From NCBI RefSeq assembly GCF_000204055.1, contig NW_006768769.1, forward strand, positions 714,016-778,015: 64,000 nucleotides of DNA. The letters are read 5' to 3'. The stretch comes from Melampsora larici-populina 98AG31. Taxonomy: Eukaryota; Basidiomycota; Pucciniomycetes; Pucciniales; Melampsoraceae. Shown piece after piece: positions 57,903-64,000 of the stretch (position 1 is the first letter of the stretch; every line of letters begins with the position of its first letter). The notes beneath the pieces were generated by a model. That model searched no databases and was not told the origin of the DNA. It worked only from the letters and a program-made list of their open reading frames with translations. The position numbers and the translations under genes were made by a program.

Positions 57903-58290
57903 TCAGTTGGTAGAGCGCCTGCTTAACACTTGTGTACGCATGATGTCCTGGGTTCGAGCCCCAGTGGAGTCAGCTGAATCTTCGTAAACCGCTTCTCGGT
58001 GTGTGTTGGATTTTATATCATCTTGTTAAGTTTATCTACCCAGTACAAAATTTGGTTTATTTTTGTCATTCTCATGGTCCTAAGGCAGCTTTGATGCAAC
58101 TCAAACAACAATGTTGTTGTATTTTTATCAAACACAAATGATAAGAAAGTTTTTGAAACCCTGGCTGGACATCAAAGTTGATTAGTCTGTGTGGTGCACT
58201 ATGGAGATCATGTGGACATGATGTTACATGTGTTTTATTTCTATACACTATCTGCTTGTTTTTCTCTCACTTGCACGTATAGAACTGGAC
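57903..58290. other. Flank between the Plavaka element and the next LTR
   Basis: Apart from the 3' half of the tRNA-like sequence (to 57972), nothing is recognised. Confidence 0.5.
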
Positions 58291-58608
58291 TGTAAGGGTT
58301 GTAACACCATGGCCTCACACAGGTCATACTGCATAGTTTAGATGAGTCACTTGGCTCCACGTTGGGTTCCCTCTCTCCTCACGAACCCTGACTGGAGCTA
58401 GGTACAAGTTTCTTCAGTTCTTTATCTTTCTCTTTTATTTTGTATGTTTTGACTGTCGTTCTGATGCTTGGGTCTCCTCACAAACCCTGACTGGAGCTAG
58501 CTAGCAAATGGTAATATAACCAAGTTCTAGAATAGCTTTCAGTGGTTTTGTGCCAACGTGAGACTGAGATCTGAACCTTAGTGAAGGTTCTCCAGCGAGA
58601 TCCTTACA
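58291..58608 (+). repeat. 5' LTR of element 4 (318 bp)
   Basis: TGTAAGGGTT...GATCCTTACA. As in element 3 there is an internal repeat: ACCCTGACTGGAGCTAG occurs twice (about 58388 and 58485), the first followed by GTACAAG. Bases 58524-58534 are exactly complementary to 58615-58625, six bases inside the LTR. Confidence 0.85.
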
Positions 58609-58701
58609 ATTTTTTATTCTAGAACACTTTTTTCTGCTTCTTGAAAATCATTCTGACTCTTGACATCTTGACAACCCTGCCAACCAACAGCCCGAACCCT
58701 T

Positions 58702-60690
58702 ATGCCATTTAATCTTCCTTCAAACTTTTCCGCCAATCCTGAGAGTTTCTTACGCCGACAACAAACAAGTGAATCTGTTGGATCCCCTCCTGCACTGGCA
58801 CCTCCTTGTTATTGTAACTGGAGACCACAAGCAAGCAAACCCCATACCCCTGACAAGACCATTCAAACCATTCTACCCTGGTCATTGCACTCCTTGATTT
58901 AATCAGACTCTGAACCAAGTAACACTCCTGACGCTAAAATAGTTCAAGAATTTTTCAATTCTCTCACGCCTCTGGTTCCCGGTAGTTTCATTTACACTCC
59001 CATGCCTGCTTCACGCGGAGGATTGTCGGATGCTGACACAGTCAAAGGTGAAGATCCAGAGGACCGTTGATCTAAGGATGAAATCATAGAGGCTCTTCAC
59101 GAGCGAATGAGGCAACTCGAGGAGGAAAACGCAACATTCCAATCTCAAGCGGCAGCGGCAACAGCAGATTGTCAATGTCTGGATGCTCTCGAAGCAACCA
59201 TCTCACAACTGGTGAAATGGCAATTGCCAGCAACCGGCAACAGTGGTGGAACCAATAATCCGTATGGACTGTTGGCATCTCATCAAGAGAACCTCAACAC
59301 GCGTACCCCCTTAGCCCCCAGAGCTAGTCAATTCCAACAAGCTGATGAGATTGACGCATCACACTCGGTACCACCTTCAGTCTCTAGATCCCGCCCTGCA
59401 ACACTTGAACAAGTGCAGGAATCAAACTTGAATGCACCTCCGGAAACTGCTACTACAAACCTACAAGAAAGCTTGAGGAGAGTCTTGCTTCAATCGCCTC
59501 AGGTTGCATTCATTGACGATACCGACAATTCAAATGTGAGGAAGGTGACGGCTAGTACCATCAAGATATCTGAGGTACCAAAATTCACCGGACCAACCAA
59601 AAATCCTGCAGCACTTTTCAACTGGCGCCGCCTCATCGACCAGTACTTCACGCTCAAAAATGCGACGGATGACGATCAACATCGTATCATCCTGGGTTCA
59701 GTTCTAGTCAAACCAAGGGCTGGATTGTGGTTTGTCAACTTGGCTTTGGATCTGAAAGAATTAACTTGGAATGAGATCATAAATGAATTAGCGGTAGAAA
59801 CCTTACCAACAGGATGGCTTCAAGACACGGAGAAAGCAATCAGACAACTTAAAATGGATGTGTTAATGAAGATGTCAAGAGTTATTTTGGCAGAGCTCTT
59901 GATTTGTACAACATGGTTCAAGTGCAAACAACACTCTCACCTCAAAACTTGGCCGAATACATTATTTGGGGTACTCCGGATGTGTTTCAGTGGTGGATCA
60001 AAGATCGTAACCTCCTTCAAGTGGAAAATTTCAAGATGTCACCTTTCATTTTGGCAGCGAGTAATGTGTAGGATGTAATTCAAGCCAGTAACTTGGTGCC
60101 CCAGGTGAAGCCACATCATAAACAACTTCAACAATTACCAACCAGCGCAACGATCAAATTTGTCGTTCAACAATCCCACTCCCGACACGCGCACAGCTGA
60201 TCAGCGAGCGGATAGCGCTTGGCGCTACCATCAATACATGAGACATCTGGGATTATGCGGCTATTGTTGAACTCAACGTGGCAACTCTCAATGCTGAGGC
60301 CCAGCAAAGGGAGTGTGTGTTACGGTGCCGGAATCCTTCAATCCAGGTCCCCGACCTGTACACCGTCAAGAAACGAACATCAACCCTTGGATCCGCCCAA
60401 CGGCGACCCCGCCAAACAGACCAGTGGGACTGCCCGGCGCCGCTACAAACAAACCCGCCGGTCGGCCACCATCAAACTCAACTTTAATAGCAAGCATTCA
60501 AGAAAATGAAAATTGGTCATCTCCAGATCTTTTTGCTGAAGAAATCACACAATATGAGGAAGCTGATCGAGTCTTAGTTACTCATTTAGCCAAAGAAAAG
60601 GAAGACTCAAGGTACGCAGAGCTACCTTTTTCTCGGACTAAATCAATCATCCTCAAGCTGAAAATTAATGGGGTTACGTGCGTGCATTGA
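58702..60690 (+). pseudogene. Gag and start of pol of element 4, frameshifted
   Basis: Starts MPFNLPSNFSANPESFLRRQ. A coiled-coil-like segment (HERMRQLEEENATF, from 59107) follows after a TGA at 59068. A capsid-like stretch FTGPTKNPAALFNWRRLIDQ lies near 59584-59650. The nucleocapsid region (about 60280-60340) is broken across frames. The protease begins after another shift near 60686 as ALIDSAAETNLML, with D-S-A instead of D-S-G. Confidence 0.7.
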
Positions 60691-60799
60691 TTGATTCCGC
60701 AGCAGAAACCAACTTGATGTTGGATCGACTGAACAAACAAGCACAAATCTCAAGGCGACCACTAGTGGCACCAATTGAAGCACGCCTAGCAATTGATAG

Positions 60800-61997
60800 C
60801 AGGGCAGTTCAAGACAGTTTTTGCGGACAACTCATTGGAACCTGGCAAACGTAAATTTTAAGGGTGTTACATCCTTAAGATTTACGTTTGCAGAGTGACA
60901 GAGGCCGTAAATATAAGTTTTACGGCCTTGTAATTTCAGGGCCAACGCCTGAAAAGTGTCTTCTTTTTTTGGAAATGATTGTTTTTTTAAATGTTTTTCA
61001 GTTCTTTCAAATGTTTGTTTAAGGTTTTGATTTGCTGAATAAACTGGCAGAAGAAATTAAAATTAGACCCTCGATCTTCTTCTCGTCGTTTCCCATCCCT
61101 TTCCCTCCTTCTTTTCTCCTATAATCATCCATTCAAAATTATGCCTTGCGCCTCTGAGAGAGCAAATGTCATCCGCGATCTCACCACCTTATGCATGTTG
61201 GCGCATATGGACTCTACGATATACCTACCCGGCGAAGACCATATTGAACCCAGCAATGGGCAAATGATATTTCCAGACAGCAATTTAATGGCGACTCTGT
61301 ATAGGCCGGTTCGGATATTTTCTTCGTTCACAATTTGAATTTAATTATCTTCATGAATAGGGTTATCTGTTGCTTGACCAAGGAAAGGATCACTGTTGGT
61401 GTCAATTGTCGTTATCAAAAGCAAAGGCCAGGGAGACGTCCAAACCCAGACTTTGACCAACCCGACCGCAAAAACCAGGACGACAGGCAAAGGAGTACGT
61501 GTTGCAGACCTTCTGGGTTTGACAGATGCACTTGATTATTGATGATCTAATGGTTGATGTGATGTGGATAGCACGGGAGGCCAAGGATAGGGTGAAGAGA
61601 AACAGTTGTGAGAGGGTGACATTGTGAGCCAGCCCCCGTGGTCGGATTTCATGTTGATGATAACAGATCCGTCATATGTTGGGGGTTCCAGGTCAAAGGC
61701 ACAATCTTTGCTACAAAAACTTTGTTAATGAAGGAGATTACGAAGTTAAAAAAAGGCTTTTTTTTTGCAGCCGGTGGATGCAGGGACAAAAGCGAGAAAA
61801 AAAGGTACCAAAAAATTCTTCTTTTTTTGGATAATTTTGATTTCCGCTGTGAGAAGCTTTGATTTTTTTATGACCAAATGTCAGATCACAAGGTTGTGAA
61901 CCAGCTCTAGAGCTTGTTTGCAAAACTTAAAATTTTAAGTGACTGAGCAGGTTGTAAACTTTTAAGAGGGGCTGTAAAACCTGTTCTTGAACTGCCC
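60800..61997. mobile_element. 1.2 kb TIR element inserted in the protease region of element 4
   Basis: The ends GGGCAGTTCAAGACAG and the inverse of CTGTTCTTGAACTGCCC are flanked by TAG (60797-60799 and 61998-62000). Removing it with one TAG restores a continuous protease frame (AIDSGDSKSF). Inside the left end is a strong hairpin: 19-bp arms GCAAACGTAAATTTTAAGG around 60846, with a second palindrome GGCCGTAAATATAAGTTTTACGGCC. A short ORF at 61141-61338 (MPCASERANVIRDLTTLCML) is not assigned. The superfamily is uncertain; a 3-bp duplication and GGGC ends would fit PIF/Harbinger. Confidence 0.7.
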
Positions 61998-64000
61998 TAG
62001 TGGTGATAGTAAATCATTCCTTTTCAAAGAATTCTGCTTTGCAAACGTAGCAGCTCATGAAGCCGTGTTACGTTTTGGATCAACCTTTTTGAAGCTCACA
62101 CCGCTTGGAGACAGATTTGATGTCATCTTAGGCACTCCTTTCTTAGAAAAAGTTCATCTTGATGTATCTCTCCACAATTGCACTGTCAAACATGTACCTT
62201 CAAAAACTATCTTGAGAGAAGGATGTGCAATGGATGATATCAAATGCAAATTGAGCCAATCCATGATAGTGTGTGTGATGGAGAACTTATCAAAAGTGAA
62301 AGAATGCCAAGATTTGTCTGGCCGCGAAGAGCAAATATTCAAGGAGTTCTCTGATATATTCCCAGAAGAATTGACAGCAGTTGAGGCAGGTGAGGAGGAT
62401 GATTTCATTCCACCCAAAGGGCAGAGTGAAAACTCCAAGATACGCCATAAGATTGTGTCGACTGACCCTAACGTTGTGATCAATGAGAAGCAATATGCTT
62501 CCTCGGAGAAATACCAAGCGGCTTGGAAGAAATTAATTGACCGGCACCTGAAGGCAGGATGAATTTGATGATTGACAAGCCGCTATGCTTCACCATTGAT
62601 GATCATACCCAAGAAGAACCCCAACGCATTACCCCGCTGGGTATGTGATTACCGCAAATTGAACAAGTACACGGTGAAAGACCGCTCACCATTACCAAAT
62701 GTAGACAAAGCGGTTCAATTAGTAGGAACGGGGAAGATCTTTTCAATTATTGACCAGACCAACTCCTTCTTTCAGAAACTACTGCGTGAGGAAGACATCC
62801 TATTGACAGAGGTCAAGACCCCGTTTGGATAATCTGAATGGGTAGTCATGGCTATGGGACTGACCAACGGACCAGCGACTCATCAGGCAAGAGTGGAAGA
62901 GGCTTTAGGTGACCTGATAGGGAAGATCTGCACGGTTTTTATTGATGACATTGTGCTTTTCTCAGATTCCGTTGAAGAACACAAAGAACACGTACAACAA
63001 GTGCTTGAAAAACTGAGGGCAGCAAAATTATACTGTTCACCGGCGAAAAGCAAGTTATTCAGACGTAAAATCAACTTTTTGGGACATGAGATCAGCACTG
63101 ACGGTATCTGCCCAGACACAGAGAAGGTAGAAAAAATTACAAAATGGAAGGCACCTTCAACTCAAGAGCAACTCTTACGCTTCCTAGGTACAGTTCAATT
63201 CCTCAAGAAGTTTGTTGATGGATTATCACATTACGTAGGAACACTTTTGCCGCTCACAAGTACGAAGAAGAAGAATGAACCATTCAAGTGGGGTAAAGCT
63301 GAAGATGACGCTTTTGAAAACATAAAACGCATCATGACAACCTTACCTGTACTGAAAACACTCAATTACGACTCCGAGGAAGACATATGGCTATTCACCG
63401 ACGCGAGTGGTCACGGCTTGGGAGCAGTGTTGTTCCAAGGAAAGGAATGGGATAAGTCGTCTCCAATTGCTTATGAGAGCCGCACCATGAAGCCTGCTGA
63501 ACAAAATTACCCTGTTCACAAACAAGAATTATTGGCAGTAGTTAACGCACTTCAAAAGTGGAAAATGCTCTTACGCGGACTGAAAATCAACGTGATGACA
63601 GATCACCACTCCCTCACTCACCTCCTGACTCAACGCAACATCCGCCAACATCAAGCTGCGGGGCTGGAAACGCTCTCACGAATTGACCTAAACTTCAAAT
63701 ACCTGAAGGGTGAAGACAACAGCATATCAGATGCATTGTCGCAATCAGAGGAAGTAGCTTGTTGTGAAGTGCGGAGCAAACTCAGTGAAGACACCTTAGC
63801 CAAGATAAAGAACGGGTATCCAATTGACACCCACTGCTCAAGACTATCAGCAACACTGCCTTTACGACAAGGAACTGAGGAAAAGAATGGGCTCTTGTTT
63901 GTTGACAACAGATTGGTTCTCCCGGACATCAACGACTTGCGGCAGCGATTAGTCAAACAAACACATCACGCTCTGGGCCATCTGGGGACGTGAAAACCTG
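61998..64000 (+). pseudogene. Pol of element 4 (protease end, RT, RNase H, start of integrase)
   Basis: The protease end shows FDVILGTPFLEK. RT begins after a frame break near 62560 (RWVCDYRKLNKYTVKDRSPL). A TAA follows at 62830-62832, just before SEWVVMAMGLTNGPATHQ. The catalytic box reads FIDDIVLFS, with Phe in place of Tyr. RNase H: FTDASGHGLGAVLF and DHHSLTHLL. The integrase zinc-finger start LGHLGT ends at a TGA at the window edge. It is most similar to element 3, but dead. Confidence 0.88.

Larger units (their letters stand above)
51547..57972 (+). tRNA. tRNA-like sequence split in the D-loop by a transposon
   Basis: The 5' part (51547-51568, AACTCCATGGCACTATAGCTCA) and the 3' part (57906-57972) join across one TCA duplication. 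They give GCTC-AGTTGGTA-GAGC (D arm), an anticodon region TTAACA with a possible 8-nt intron, the T arm CTGGG-TTCGAGC-CCCAG, and a 3' strand TGGAGTC that pairs with ACTCCA. Anticodon AAC would suggest Val. Eight extra bases between the acceptor strand and the D arm and a C-T mismatch in the anticodon stem make a tRNA pseudogene or tRNA-derived SINE as likely as a real tRNA. The A box is broken and the B box intact. Confidence 0.5.
58291..64000 (+). mobile_element. Ty3/gypsy retrotransposon (element 4), cut by the window end
   Basis: A 318 bp 5' LTR, then gag, then pol up to the start of integrase. The pol is clearly related to element 3 (shared WGKAEDDAFENIKR, DHHSLTHLL and LGHLG). It is interrupted by a 1.2 kb insertion in the protease region and carries several stops and frame breaks. 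Confidence 0.9.

Overview
The window looks like a repeat-dominated stretch of a basidiomycete genome, most plausibly a rust fungus (Pucciniales). The reasons are 48-70 nt spliceosomal introns with fungal-type signals, a fungal 1,3-beta-glucan synthase relic, an alpha-type-kinase-like gene, Plavaka/CACTA-like and Helitron elements, and abundant Ty3/gypsy elements. The organism call is inference; no species marker was seen.

Layout. 1-1995: truncated Ty3/gypsy element, minus strand. 1996-7327: AT-rich, no gene recognised. 7328-9079: three-exon gene with an alpha-kinase-like C-terminus. 9265-18723: decayed integrase-core (DDE) gene, minus strand, split by a 7.8 kb Ty3/gypsy chromovirus (9877-17694), itself split by a 1.76 kb CACAG-ended DNA element (14444-16205). 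19646-27531: 7.9 kb terminal-inverted-repeat element carrying pieces of three cellular genes (SET domain, FKS1 glucan synthase, SRA/YDG domain), the last split by a 1.3 kb element with 9-bp target duplications. 28412-47638: five paralogous genes of an unrecognised, possibly OB-fold-like family (A, B, C, D, E) around a decayed Helitron Rep/helicase gene (41225-45754). Gene B is split by a 1.1 kb CACAG element that contains an apparently intact, very young Ty3/gypsy element (29708-35971). 49202-51362: small non-autonomous elements. 51569-57902: Plavaka/CACTA-like transposon (tnp2-like transposase plus a second ORF) sitting in the D-loop of a tRNA-like sequence. 58291-64000: decayed Ty3/gypsy element cut by the window edge.

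Strongest new signals. (1) The five-gene family has an exon of exactly 51 codons that aligns without gaps in all members; four members form two divergent pairs. (2) The related Ty3 elements at 1-1995 and 9877-17694 both carry a canonical -1 frameshift signal at the gag/pol junction (slippery heptamer, 6-nt spacer, strong stem). (3) All four Ty3 elements have, just inside the LTR, a sequence complementary to the LTR itself, suggesting Tf1-like self-priming. (4) The 7.9 kb TIR element looks like a multi-gene capture element. Coding annotations rest on translation and motif reading only; nothing was searched against a database.
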